Source: Ruminococcus sp. UBA3767 (GTDB lineage Bacteria; Bacillota; Clostridia; Oscillospirales; Ruminococcaceae). From it: a stretch of 25,480 bases of DNA. Location of the stretch: contig DFFV01000073.1 in assembly GCA_002371625.1 (NCBI GenBank), forward strand, positions 1-25,480, in the 5' to 3' direction. The first letter of the stretch is position 1, and every line of letters begins with the position of its first letter. Below are positions 1-7,485 of the stretch, piece after piece. The position numbers and the translations under genes were made by a program. The notes beneath the pieces are model-generated. The model saw only the letters and a program-made list of their open reading frames with translations, did not search any database and had not been told where the DNA came from.

Positions 1-27
1 AAAGTTTGTAATAAACTAAATTCTGGT

Positions 28-642
28 TTATGCTTCGTATTTACGCACTCTTAGTTCGATACCTACGCTGTCAGCGATAGCCTGCGACTTAGCGATCTCC
101 TCCTCACCGATAACGTCAACGACCGTCAGCATTGCCTTTGGAACGTACTTATCGGCATCTTTTGCAAACGAGAGCATTTCCTCAAAGCAGTTCACTCCCT
201 TGAAAGACGGGCGTGTAACAGCGTCATAAGCCTGCGCATCGGAGGCGTTCAGGCTGACCGACACGGTATCTATCAGCCCCTCTAGCTCGGGAGCGATATC
301 ACGCTTGTTTATAAGCCTGCCAAGCCCGTTTGTGTTAAGGCGCAGCGGCGTTTTTGAAACGCTTTTGATGTACATTGCAGTTTCTTTGAGGATCTCAAAC
401 TCGTTTGTCGGCTCGCCGTAGCCGCAGAAAATTATCTCCTCATAGCTGTCAAGGTCACGCTTTTTCAAATCGGCAATGACCTCCTCTGCGCTTGGCTGGT
501 GCTCCAGCCACAATGGATCCGAGCCGTAAGCCCCGTCACCGTTGTTGCGTATGCAGAATGTGCAGTTGCACGGGCATTTGTTGGTTATGTTGAGATACAG
601 CTTATTTCCTATCTCATAAGAAATATTCATTGCTTTTTGCAT
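28..642 (-). CDS. Radical SAM protein, TatD-associated type
   Basis: Seen: 204 residues from the chosen ATG. The N-terminal region carries a radical SAM cluster motif CxxxCxxC (C23, C27, C30, in the context ITNKCPCNCTFCIRNNGDG), which binds a 4Fe-4S cluster and S-adenosylmethionine. A later GYGEPTNE segment matches the glycine-rich SAM-contact strand, and LRLNTNGLG follows. Known: this short, SPASM-less architecture with the NGDG..LWLEHQPSAEE run matches the family called TatD-associated radical SAM (TIGR04038 as I remember it); its substrate is unknown. Start choice: ATG at 642 has AAAGGGA about 8 nt upstream; an upstream in-frame start at 705 adds 21 residues of unconvincing sequence. The gene lies 104 nt downstream of another radical SAM gene on the same strand. 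A tatD partner, if any, would lie left of the window. Family call is good, function unknown. Confidence 0.85.
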   Translation of the reverse strand: MQKAMNISYEIGNKLYLNITNKCPCNCTFCIRNNGDGAYGSDPLWLEHQPSAEEVIADLKKRDLDSYEEIIFCGYGEPTNEFEILKETAMYIKSVSKTPLRLNTNGLGRLINKRDIAPELEGLIDTVSVSLNASDAQAYDAVTRPSFKGVNCFEEMLSFAKDADKYVPKAMLTVVDVIGEEEIAKSQAIADSVGIELRVRKYEA

Positions 643-746
643 TTCTATCGTCCCTTTCGACAGTGTAATTGAGTGTTGTAAAGCTTGAAAGAGCAAACAT
701 CCCACGTTCAGCTATTATTATATCACCTTGCTTTTGCCCTGTCAAA

Positions 747-1700
747 TCACCCTGCGAACTTTATTCCCTGATAAGAATTGCGCCTGCCGAGCTCCTTGTC
801 TATCTCGTTCATCACGCAGAACTTTTTTAAGCTCCACAGCGGTGCAACAAGCTCGTCCTTTGCGCCGTCACCCGTCACACGCTGTATTATCAGCTCCTTG
901 GGCAAAAGCTCTATCTGGTCGCAGACCGTTTCCACATATTCCTCCAGCCCCATGACCTCAAACTCACCACGCTCATACATCTGCGCAAGCTCTGTGTCTT
1001 TAAGAACGTGCAGCAGGTGTATTTTTATGCTATGCAGCTCCAGCCGTGAAAGCTGCCTTGCCGTTTCAAGCATCATCTCATGCGTTTCCCCGGGAAGCCC
1101 GTTTATTATGTGAACACACACATTTACGCCGTTTTTGCGCAGCAGCCCGTACCCCGAAAGAAAATCCGCAAACGTGTGGCAGCGGTTCATCGCCAGCGCT
1201 GTTTCATCGTGCACCGTCTGCAATCCAAGCTCCACCGTAAGATATGTCCGCTTTGCTATTTCCCCGAGAAGCTCCGCCTTTTGCTCGTCAATGCAGTCCG
1301 CCCTCGTCGCTATGCTCAGCCCTGCGCAGTTCTCAACGCTCAGCGCAGTTTCATACATCTCACGCAGCCTTTCAACAGGCGCATAGGTGTTTGAGCCTGC
1401 CTGAAAATACGGGATATAAAGCCCCTGCGACCACTTTTGCGCCATTTTTTCTCTGACCTTTGCAAACTGGGTAAGTATATCGTCCTGCGGATCTCCCGCA
1501 AATTCACCGCTTTTTTGCGCCGAGCAGAATTTGCAGCCGCCGCACCCCTTTGTCCCGTCACGGTTGGGGCAGCCAAGGTCAACGTTCAAAGGTATCTTCA
1601 TCACCTTTTTGCCAAAACGCTTTTTCAGATAGTAGCTGTATGTCTGGTAGCGCTTGTTGTCGCTTGAGTATTCAAATGGATTATCAGCTATCGTGTTCAT
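747..1700 (-). CDS. Radical SAM protein, YhcC/YtqA family (TIGR01212)
   Basis: Seen: 317 residues. The N-terminus has NVDLGCPNRDGTKGCGGCKFC, with C44, C56 and C59 as likely 4Fe-4S ligands. The long first gap (11 residues) is typical of this family and differs from the usual CxxxCxxC. Further family landmarks are the YFQAGSNTYAP and GLSIATRADC segments and ELGLQT. Known: YhcC/YtqA proteins are radical SAM enzymes with a C-terminal radical SAM extension; E. coli YhcC and B. subtilis YtqA are homologues whose reaction is not settled. Start: ATG at 1700 with AGGGCGG about 7 nt upstream. The gene is first in a - strand pair with the shorter radical SAM gene at 28-642. Both would release 5'-deoxyadenosine or methionine-derived products as co-products of SAM cleavage. 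Confidence 0.88.
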   Translation of the reverse strand: MNTIADNPFEYSSDNKRYQTYSYYLKKRFGKKVMKIPLNVDLGCPNRDGTKGCGGCKFCSAQKSGEFAGDPQDDILTQFAKVREKMAQKWSQGLYIPYFQAGSNTYAPVERLREMYETALSVENCAGLSIATRADCIDEQKAELLGEIAKRTYLTVELGLQTVHDETALAMNRCHTFADFLSGYGLLRKNGVNVCVHIINGLPGETHEMMLETARQLSRLELHSIKIHLLHVLKDTELAQMYERGEFEVMGLEEYVETVCDQIELLPKELIIQRVTGDGAKDELVAPLWSLKKFCVMNEIDKELGRRNSYQGIKFAG

Positions 1701-1727
1701 AAAATACCGCCCTTATTATCACAAAAA

Positions 1728-1823
1728 GTTTACATTTTTCGCTGCGTTTTTACCTTGCGAGTTTAATAGTTTGTAAATTCAGAGTTAAGTATATATTACG
1801 CATTTAGCAGCGAAAACGTTTAC
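1728..1823. repeat. Imperfect inverted repeat in divergent intergenic region
   Basis: The 309-bp gap between the divergent radical SAM and epimerase genes (1701-2009) holds an inverted repeat. The left arm is GTTTACATTTTTCGCTGC (1728-1745) and the right arm GCAGCGAAAACGTTTAC (1807-1823), separated by 61 AT-rich nt. The right arm reverse-complemented matches the left except for three substitutions and one gap. It could be an operator pair, a hairpin in the leader of the radical SAM mRNA, or the ends of a small dead element. No open reading frame is convincing in this gap. Confidence 0.5.
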
Positions 1824-1942
1824 CTAAGCACTTTTTTTAACTATGTCATCAAGCCCGTTAATCAATTTTAACATAATTCACAAAACAGTGCAAGCTAATT
1901 TATTTACAAATCCTAAATTTTTGTAAACGGCGCAAAAAGACT

Positions 1943-1970
1943 TTGCAAAATTGCAGAAATGTGGTATAAT
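1943..1970 (+). promoter_or_regulatory. Sigma-A type promoter for the epimerase gene
   Basis: TTGCAA (1943-1948), a 16-nt spacer, then TATAAT (1965-1970) preceded by TGG, which makes an extended -10 element. Transcription would begin near 1977 and give a leader of about 33 nt before the ATG at 2010. The exact -10 hexamer makes this a good prediction; the start site is inferred. Confidence 0.7.
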
Positions 1971-2009
1971 GATATAGGAAATATGTACAATAAGAAAGGA
2001 GTGAGGGGA

Positions 2010-2939
2010 ATGTCATCTATTCTCGTAACCGGAGCAAGCGGTATGATAGGAACCTATCTCGTATCAAACCTGCTATCAAAAAAACATAAAGTATTCGGTG
2101 TAGACAGCAAAACTAACGAACTTGTAGGCAGCGACGATAATTACAGCTTTATCCAGTCGGATGTTACAAATAAGGACACGATCTCCCGTATACTTGCAAA
2201 TGAGCACATTGATGTGCTTGTTCACCTTGCAAATTCAGTCGATAATGATATCGACTCCTACATCACTGATGCAGAGATGAAAAGGAGCAAGATGTGCGAT
2301 AAGTTCATTTATGACCTTGCAGTAAAGGCAGGCTGCACAAGCATAATCCTGCTGAGCACAACACAGGTCTACGGTATCCAGAAGGGACGTGAGCCTATAA
2401 GGGAAACTTTCCCCGAAAAGGGCAACACCAACTACTGTGACCTCAAGCTCGCAAGTGAAAAGGCACTGCTCAAAGCGACCAAGAAGTCTGAGACTATCCC
2501 GGTCATCGCAAGAGTTGCCCCGATATATGACGCTGAGTATACACAGAACCTGCACGACAGAGTTTTTGACCCCAAGGAAGGCGTAGCATATATCTATAAA
2601 GAGGGTGAATACGGCTTTTCATTCTGCTGCATATTCAATCTTATCGACTTTATCAACGGTATCATAAACGTTCCTACGGGAAGATACGAGGGTATCTATA
2701 ACGTAGCTGACACAAGAATGATAACCGCAGCCGAGATAATCGATTATGAGAAGAAAAAGTATCGTATCGGAGCAGTTATCCAGAAAAACCCGAGCATAAA
2801 TCTCACAGTCAACAAGGGCAAGATGAAAACGGATTACAGATATTTTGATCCGTCGGCATCGTTCAGCAACTGGAATATCGACAACACCAAAGCAAGAAGA
2901 ATCTCGACATTCCGCTGGAATCTGACCAACACCAAGTAA
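2010..2939 (+). CDS. NAD(P)-dependent epimerase/dehydratase (extended SDR)
   Basis: Seen: 309 residues from ATG 2010, which has AAGGAG about 8 nt upstream; an in-frame ATG at 1959 has no ribosome site and lies inside the promoter. The N-terminus is a Rossmann fold with the dinucleotide motif TGASGMIG (7-14). DVLVHLAN (69-75) is the usual beta4 strand, LLSTTQVYG (114-122) holds the catalytic Ser/Thr, and Y142-x3-K146 is the catalytic Tyr/Lys pair. Known: extended SDRs of this size act on nucleotide sugars (epimerases, dehydratases, reductases); the sequence does not show which substrate. Context: a single-gene unit with its own promoter and terminator, facing the fork while nearly all neighbours on this side of the origin are co-directional. 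No glycan biosynthesis genes are adjacent. Confidence 0.85.
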   Translation: MSSILVTGASGMIGTYLVSNLLSKKHKVFGVDSKTNELVGSDDNYSFIQSDVTNKDTISRILANEHIDVLVHLANSVDNDIDSYITDAEMKRSKMCDKFIYDLAVKAGCTSIILLSTTQVYGIQKGREPIRETFPEKGNTNYCDLKLASEKALLKATKKSETIPVIARVAPIYDAEYTQNLHDRVFDPKEGVAYIYKEGEYGFSFCCIFNLIDFINGIINVPTGRYEGIYNVADTRMITAAEIIDYEKKKYRIGAVIQKNPSINLTVNKGKMKTDYRYFDPSASFSNWNIDNTKARRISTFRWNLTNTK

Positions 2940-2951
2940 AACAAGCAGCAC

Positions 2952-2980
2952 AAAGCCTCGTGAAAACGGGGCTTTTTCTT
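2952..2980 (+). terminator. Intrinsic terminator of the epimerase gene
   Basis: Twelve bases after the stop codon, AAAGCCTCG pairs with CGGGGCTTT (one G-T wobble) across a TGAAAA loop. A T-rich tract (TTTTTCTTTTT) follows on the + strand. Confidence 0.85.
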
Positions 2981-3030
2981 TTTGAGATAAGCGGTTTTGC
3001 CTTGTATGCTCCTGAAAAACCCAGTGCAGA

Positions 3031-3068
3031 GCGCAGCATAGCTGCGCCTTTGATTCACAATGTACCAT
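3031..3068 (+). repeat. Dispersed palindromic repeat, copy A
   Basis: The core is the perfect palindrome GCGCAGC-ATA-GCTGCGC (3031-3047), followed by a conserved flank reading CYTTGATTYACAATG. A second copy lies at 15152-15189 in the same orientation. Over the 38-bp unit the two copies differ at only a few positions. Each copy sits just left of a hairpin terminator that closes a - strand operon (here the hairpin at 3092-3123). Two intergenic copies within 12 kb suggest a genome-wide interspersed repeat; this is inference. Confidence 0.75.
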
Positions 3069-3091
3069 AAAACAAGTGCTTTCGACCATAC

Positions 3092-3123
3092 AGAAAGCCC
3101 GACTTATTTCAGTCGGGCTTTCT
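3092..3123 (-). terminator. Strong hairpin, likely terminator of the aminotransferase gene
   Basis: AGAAAGCCCGACT pairs perfectly with AGTCGGGCTTTCT around a 6-nt loop, a 13-bp stem. It starts 17 nt past the stop codon of the - strand aminotransferase gene. The T tract after the stem is weak on both strands, so it may rely on stem strength, act from both sides, or protect 3' ends. Confidence 0.7.
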
Positions 3124-3139
3124 GCTTGCGTTTAACTAT

Positions 3140-4420
3140 TTATTCATTGAGGAGTTTCTCTGCACTTGCGAGCTTTACCGCAGTAGTGAAAAGCTCTGCC
3201 GCCAGCTTGAGTTCTTCAACAGGCGGATAAGACGGCGCTATCCTTATATTTCTGTCCCTCGGGTCCTTCTTGTATGGGAAAGTTGCTCCCGCACCCGTAA
3301 GAACTACACCTGCCTCCTTGCAAAGCTCAACAATGCGCTTTGCACAGCCGTCAAGTGAATCAAAGCTGATGAAATAACCGCCGTTAGGCTTTGTCCAGCT
3401 TCCTATGCCAAGCGGTGCTATCTGAGTTTCAAGAGCGTTCAGCACAGTCTCAAAGCGTGGCGCAAGCAGCGCCTGATGCTTTTTCATGTGCTCCTTTATG
3501 CCCTCAAAGCTGCCAAAGAACTTAACATGGCGAAGCTGATTTATCTTGTCGGGTCCTATCGTCTGAACAGTCAGCAACGAGCGGATATAATCAGCGTTTG
3601 CCTTGCTCGAAGCCATCATCGCAACACCTGCACCTGCATAGGTTATCTTTGAGGTCGATGCAAACTCAACCACTCTGTCAGGGTTGCCTGCCTTTTCACA
3701 TTCTGCAATTATATCAAGCAGCTCGTCGTGCTCGTCGTTCAAATGGTGCACACAGTATGCGTTGTCCCAGAAAATGCGGAAATCCGAAGCCTTTGTTTTC
3801 ATCTTGGCAAAACGCTCAACTACCTCGTCCGAGAAGGTTATTCCCGTCGGGTTGCCGTACATAGGCACGCACCATACACCCTTGATGCTCTCGTCCTCAC
3901 CGGCGAGCTTTTCTATCATGTCCATATCCGGACCGTCAGCGTTCATCGGTATGTTTATCATCTCAAAGCCGAGCTTTTCCGTAACAAGAAAATGCCTGTC
4001 GTATCCCGGGCACGGGCAGAGCCACTTCAGCTTGCCCTGATCCTTCCACGGCTTTTGCTTTCCGTCAACTCCGAAAAGCATATATTTAACGAGAGTGTCA
4101 TACATCATGTTCAGGCTCGAAGCTCCGCCGATTATAAGCTGCTCGGCATCAACACCCAGCATAGGAGCAAACAGCGCCTTTGTTTCGGGAAGTCCGTCAA
4201 CAACACCGTAGTTCCTGCAATCCGTGCCGTCAGCAGCAATGCAGTCCTGCGAGGTAACGACCGTCGTCAGCAATCCCTGCGTCAGATCAAGCTGCTGCGC
4301 AGACGGTTTTCCTCTTGCCATGTTCAGCGACAGCCCTCTTGCCTTGAACTCGTCATACTTTGCCTGAGCCTCGTTTTTGAACGCCTCAAGCTCCGCCTTT
4401 GACATCTCTGATAACTTCAT
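3140..4420 (-). CDS. PLP-dependent aminotransferase, class Ic aspartate aminotransferase type
   Basis: Seen: 426 residues. The N-terminal signature LSLNMARGKPSAQQLDL (30-46) is characteristic of the subgroup Ic aspartate aminotransferases (Pfam PF12897). NPTG (190-193) contacts the cofactor, FWDNAY (217-222) supplies the Asp that pairs with the pyridine nitrogen, and STSK (255-258) gives K258 as the probable PLP-binding lysine. A C-terminal RNIRIAPSYPP holds the conserved substrate-carboxylate arginine. Known: members characterised so far transaminate aspartate/2-oxoglutarate, but a related amino acid substrate is possible here. Start: ATG 4420 has TTGGAGG about 10 nt upstream; a non-ATG start at 4471 would overlap the promoter. 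It is a single-gene unit with promoter at 4459-4487 and terminator at 3092-3123. Confidence 0.9.
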   Translation of the reverse strand: MKLSEMSKAELEAFKNEAQAKYDEFKARGLSLNMARGKPSAQQLDLTQGLLTTVVTSQDCIAADGTDCRNYGVVDGLPETKALFAPMLGVDAEQLIIGGASSLNMMYDTLVKYMLFGVDGKQKPWKDQGKLKWLCPCPGYDRHFLVTEKLGFEMINIPMNADGPDMDMIEKLAGEDESIKGVWCVPMYGNPTGITFSDEVVERFAKMKTKASDFRIFWDNAYCVHHLNDEHDELLDIIAECEKAGNPDRVVEFASTSKITYAGAGVAMMASSKANADYIRSLLTVQTIGPDKINQLRHVKFFGSFEGIKEHMKKHQALLAPRFETVLNALETQIAPLGIGSWTKPNGGYFISFDSLDGCAKRIVELCKEAGVVLTGAGATFPYKKDPRDRNIRIAPSYPPVEELKLAAELFTTAVKLASAEKLLNE

Positions 4421-4440
4421 CTCAATACAGCCTCCAATAA

Positions 4441-4456
4441 TATTATCTTCCGATAA
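4441..4456. promoter_or_regulatory. Perfect palindrome at the aminotransferase transcription start
   Basis: ATTATC-TTCC-GATAAT is a 6-bp perfect dyad located exactly where transcription from the promoter at 4459-4487 should begin. A repressor operator or a small 5' mRNA hairpin are both possible. No regulator is identified. Confidence 0.4.
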
Positions 4457-4458
4457 TA

Positions 4459-4487
4459 CATTGTACTCCAATTCGCTCGTTTTTGCA
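4459..4487 (-). promoter_or_regulatory. Promoter for the aminotransferase gene
   Basis: On the - strand, TTGCAA (4487-4482), a 17-nt spacer, then TACAAT (4464-4459). Transcription would start near 4452, leaving a leader of about 30 nt to the ATG at 4420. Confidence 0.65.
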
Positions 4488-4600
4488 AGTCAAAAATGCA
4501 GTTCCTGCAAAAATTCCGCATTTTACACGAAGCTGTGGGCTTTATATCCTCAATTATGGGCAATTTTAATAACGTCAATGCAAAAGCCTGTCCGCACAGC

Positions 4601-4629
4601 CGAAAAAAGCGCAGGGGTTACCTGCGCTT
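4601..4629 (-). terminator. Intrinsic terminator of the bPH2-che-mtn operon
   Basis: On the - strand AAGCGCAGG pairs perfectly with CCTGCGCTT around a 5-nt loop and runs into TTTTTT. It begins four bases after the stop codon of the deaminase gene and closes the long - strand operon that starts at 11570. Confidence 0.92.
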
Positions 4630-4633
4630 GTGA

Positions 4634-5914
4634 TCATTCCTGCTTCATTTCGGAGATAATGCTGTTTGCCTTTGCATATATCGTCTGCACCTGCTCGCCG
4701 ACAAAGAACTCGCCCTCCTCATAGAGCACCCTGCCTGCGCACATCGTAAGGCGCACATTTGTCTTGTCGCCGCTGTAAACGATGTTCTTCACAAGGTTGT
4801 TCTGCGGCTGCATATTCGGTCTTTGCAGGTCGATAACCACAAGGTCTGCCTGCTTGCCCACGGCGATAACATCGCAGTCCTTTAAAAACATCGCCTGCGC
4901 TCCGCCAACAGTTGCCGCACGCAGCACGCTCTGCGCATCACAAGCCGAGGCGTCCTCGTTTTTCACCTTTTGCAGCGTCGTCATCAGGTACATCTCCCTG
5001 AACATATCAAGTGCATTGTTGCTCGCAGGTCCGTCCGTTCCCAGCGCAACATTTATCCCCGCCTGCTGCATTTTCACTATATCCGCAATACCGCTTGCCA
5101 GCTTCAGATTAGACGCAGGGCAATGCACAGCGCTGACGTTCCGCTTTTTAAGTATCTGCCTGTCCTCATCGGTCAGGTGAACGCAGTGGAAAGCCGCACC
5201 GCCGAAATCGTATATCCCCAGGCTGTCGAAAAGCTGCGTCGGAGTCATCTTGTAGCGCCCGATGCACTCATCGACCTCATGCTTTGTTTCGGAGCTGTGC
5301 ATTGCAGCAGGCGCTTGGTATTTTTTCGCAAGCTCGCCTATTGCTGCCATAAGCTCCTTTGAGCAGGTGTATTCTGCGTGGAAGCCGAGAATATAGCTGA
5401 TAAGCGGATTTTTCCCGTTGTACTTTTTGAAGTTGTCCTCCGCCTCGCTTGCCCGCTCCGGTCCGCCCGAGACCGAGCCGCAAAGCACGCTCCTGAACCC
5501 CGAGCCGACACACGCATCAACATAGGCATCCAAATTGAAATACATATCAAATGCCGCCGTGCAGCCGCTTGTAAGGTATTCAAGTATCGCCAGCCTCGTC
5601 AGCCAGTAGACACGCTCATCGTTGAGCTTGGCTTCCATTGGGAAGACCTGCTTGAAAAGCCAGTCCTGCAAAGGCATATCGTCCGCATAGGAACGCAGAA
5701 AGGTCATTGCCGAGTGGGTGTGTGCGTTTTTGAAGCTCGGCATCAGAAGGTCGCCTTTGAGGTCTATCTGCCGCTCAAAAACCGTTTCCTCCAGCTGCTT
5801 TTGGGAAGGAACGCCCACAAAGGCTATCCTGTCGCCGTCCGTCCAAACCTCGCAGCTGCGCACCCCGTCGTTTTCAATCATCGTCAGGACAGAACCGTTA
5901 TAAAACCTTATCAT
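4634..5914 (-). CDS. mtaD: Amidohydrolase: MTA/SAH/5'-deoxyadenosine deaminase family
   Basis: Seen: 426 residues, the usual size for the TrzN/ATZ-type amidohydrolase group. Metal ligands are visible in order: HTH (H65, H67), H206 in MHSSET followed by E209, H243/H246 in FHCVHL, and D294 in GTDGPASNN. The NAHTHSAMTFLRSYADDMPLQDWL run contacts substrate in MTA/SAH deaminases. Known: this family deaminates the adenine ring of 5'-methylthioadenosine, S-adenosylhomocysteine and, in some members, 5'-deoxyadenosine. Context: 16 nt downstream of mtnA, which acts two steps later in the same salvage route; a purine nucleoside phosphorylase for the middle step is at 13823-14644. Start: ATG 5914 with AGGGG about 9 nt upstream. 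Exact substrate preference cannot be read from sequence, and guanine or other amino-purine deaminase activity is a less likely alternative. Confidence 0.85.
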   Translation of the reverse strand: MIRFYNGSVLTMIENDGVRSCEVWTDGDRIAFVGVPSQKQLEETVFERQIDLKGDLLMPSFKNAHTHSAMTFLRSYADDMPLQDWLFKQVFPMEAKLNDERVYWLTRLAILEYLTSGCTAAFDMYFNLDAYVDACVGSGFRSVLCGSVSGGPERASEAEDNFKKYNGKNPLISYILGFHAEYTCSKELMAAIGELAKKYQAPAAMHSSETKHEVDECIGRYKMTPTQLFDSLGIYDFGGAAFHCVHLTDEDRQILKKRNVSAVHCPASNLKLASGIADIVKMQQAGINVALGTDGPASNNALDMFREMYLMTTLQKVKNEDASACDAQSVLRAATVGGAQAMFLKDCDVIAVGKQADLVVIDLQRPNMQPQNNLVKNIVYSGDKTNVRLTMCAGRVLYEEGEFFVGEQVQTIYAKANSIISEMKQE

Positions 5915-5930
5915 CTATAATTCCCCTCTC

Positions 5931-6974
5931 TCAGACAAAATCATACGGCGGATAGTTTATGCCTTCCTCGGTGATTATCGCCGTTATCAGCCTTGCATCC
6001 GTCACATCAGCCGCAGGGTTGTAGCATTTCACCGCCTCGGGCGCAACGGGTGATTTGAAAAACTCCGTCTTTATCTCATCGGGATCTCTGCGGTCTATCT
6101 CTATTTTTGAGCCGTTATCGCAGCTGACATCTATCGAAGATGTCGGGCAGAACACATAAAACGGCACCTTGTAGAACCTTGCAAGTATCGCCAGCGCAGA
6201 TGTGCCTATCTCGTTTACCGTATCACCGTTTTTTGCAACACGGTCACAGCCAACAAAGCACGCCTTCACCTTCTTTTCCTTCATAACAACGCTTGCCATG
6301 CTGTCGCATATCAGCGTGGTGTCTATCCCTGCGTTGATAAGCTCGTAGGCAGTCAGCCTTGCTCCCTGGAGCCTTGGGCGTGTTTCGCAGACGAAAGCCT
6401 TCAGGTCCATTCCCTTTTCCGCACCGAGCAGCAGCGGCCCGAGTGCCGTTCCGTAGCGTGATGTCGCAAGAGCTCCTGCATTGCACAGCGTAAGTATCCC
6501 CTCGCCCTCATTCACCAGCGAAAGCCCGTAATTTGCGATAGCAAAGCAGGTGCGAATGTTCCCCTCGTGAATGTCCTCGGCTTCCTTGCGCATAGCCTCA
6601 ACTATCGTATCAAAGCTGCGGCGCATATTGTTTGCCGCCGCACGTTCCATTCTTTTGAGCGCCCAGGTCAGATCAACTGCCGTCGGGCGTGCGGTCGAAA
6701 GCACCTTTGCAAAGGTGTGCAGCTGCTGGTAAAAATTCTCCTTGTCGCTGCACGACTGCGCAAAGACCTTTGCCTGCAAAAACATCGCATAAGCCGCAAA
6801 AATACCAATGCACGGCGCACCTCTCACCTGCATATTTCTTATCGCATTGTACATCTGCCTTTGTGTTTCTATCCTTATGTATGCCGCATGGTTGGGCAGC
6901 AGCGTCTGGTCTATCGCAAGAATAGCCCTGCCGTCATCGGTCAGTCTTACGGGATCGTTGATCTCATATTTCAT
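5931..6974 (-). CDS. mtnA: 5-methylthioribose-1-phosphate isomerase (MtnA)
   Basis: Seen: 347 residues from ATG 6974. Family landmarks are RGAPCIG (51-57), TARPTAVDL, CNAGALAT with catalytic Cys164, TRPRLQGARLTAYEL, and VGCDRVAKNGDTVNEIGT with catalytic Asp244 (the usual GAD is GCD here). This distinguishes it from eIF2B-type relatives. Role: converts the aldose 5-methylthioribose-1-phosphate, or 5-deoxyribose-1-phosphate, to the ribulose form in methionine salvage or 5'-deoxynucleoside disposal. No mtnB, mtnW/X or mtnD is in the window. Start: an AAAGGAG site lies 12 nt before ATG 6974 but only 6 nt before an in-frame TTG at 6980, so a two-residue longer protein is possible. It sits 40 nt after cheW and 16 nt before mtaD in one operon. 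Confidence 0.92.
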   Translation of the reverse strand: MKYEINDPVRLTDDGRAILAIDQTLLPNHAAYIRIETQRQMYNAIRNMQVRGAPCIGIFAAYAMFLQAKVFAQSCSDKENFYQQLHTFAKVLSTARPTAVDLTWALKRMERAAANNMRRSFDTIVEAMRKEAEDIHEGNIRTCFAIANYGLSLVNEGEGILTLCNAGALATSRYGTALGPLLLGAEKGMDLKAFVCETRPRLQGARLTAYELINAGIDTTLICDSMASVVMKEKKVKACFVGCDRVAKNGDTVNEIGTSALAILARFYKVPFYVFCPTSSIDVSCDNGSKIEIDRRDPDEIKTEFFKSPVAPEAVKCYNPAADVTDARLITAIITEEGINYPPYDFV

Positions 6975-7014
6975 AAGCAAAAACTTCTCCTTTCGGAACT
7001 ACTAAAAACGCTGG

Positions 7015-7461
7015 TCAGCGCCTGTCACGCACCACTCTTTCGGGGTCAAGCAGCGAGATGCGCTTTTTGCTCTCGCTGATAAAGAATTTCACCGTTGCGC
7101 CCTCCACAGGCGAACGTGCTATCATATCGGGAAGTATATCCTCAACATCGGATACCCTGTCAACTATCACGCCTGCCTGCTGCGAATTTATCTCCACAAC
7201 TATCACGCAGCTCCTGTCGTCATAGACAGTTTCGGGCAGCGCCATTCTCTTTCTGAAATCCACAACAGGTATCGCCTTTCCTCTGTGGTTCATCATGCCC
7301 TTTATGTAATCGGGCAGCCCGGGGATGAACGTTATCTCAGGTATCTCGATAATGTCCGTCACATCCGTTATCATAAAAGCGTAAAACTTGTTATCGGCAA
7401 AAAACGATAGTATCTTTCCTCCCGTTTCTTCAAACTGCATATCCTGTTCGGTAAAAGCCAT
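7015..7461 (-). CDS. cheW: Chemotaxis coupling protein CheW
   Basis: Seen: 148 residues forming a single CheW domain. Typical features are the early ILSFFADNKFYAFMITDVTDII segment, the IPGLPDYIKGMMNHRGKAIPVVDFR core (corresponding to the usual G-x2-NLRG-x2-IPV-x-DLR, with MNHRG here) and a later VIVDRVSDVEDI. Role: adaptor that links chemoreceptors to the CheA kinase in membrane arrays. Start: ATG 7461 with AAGGAG 10 nt upstream. It follows cheA by 24 nt and precedes mtnA by 40 nt. No receptor, CheY, CheR, CheB or flagellar gene is in the window, so partners are elsewhere or absent. Confidence 0.93.
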   Translation of the reverse strand: MAFTEQDMQFEETGGKILSFFADNKFYAFMITDVTDIIEIPEITFIPGLPDYIKGMMNHRGKAIPVVDFRKRMALPETVYDDRSCVIVVEINSQQAGVIVDRVSDVEDILPDMIARSPVEGATVKFFISESKKRISLLDPERVVRDRR

Positions 7462-7485
7462 CTTCTGTGCGCTCCTTTCCGGTTG

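Noticed and set aside
5378..5920. A 180-residue + strand frame opposite mtaD, and similar frames opposite mtnA (6567-7079) and the aminotransferase (3728-4402)
   Set aside because: Each is antisense to a gene with intact catalytic motifs and has no ribosome site or family resemblance.
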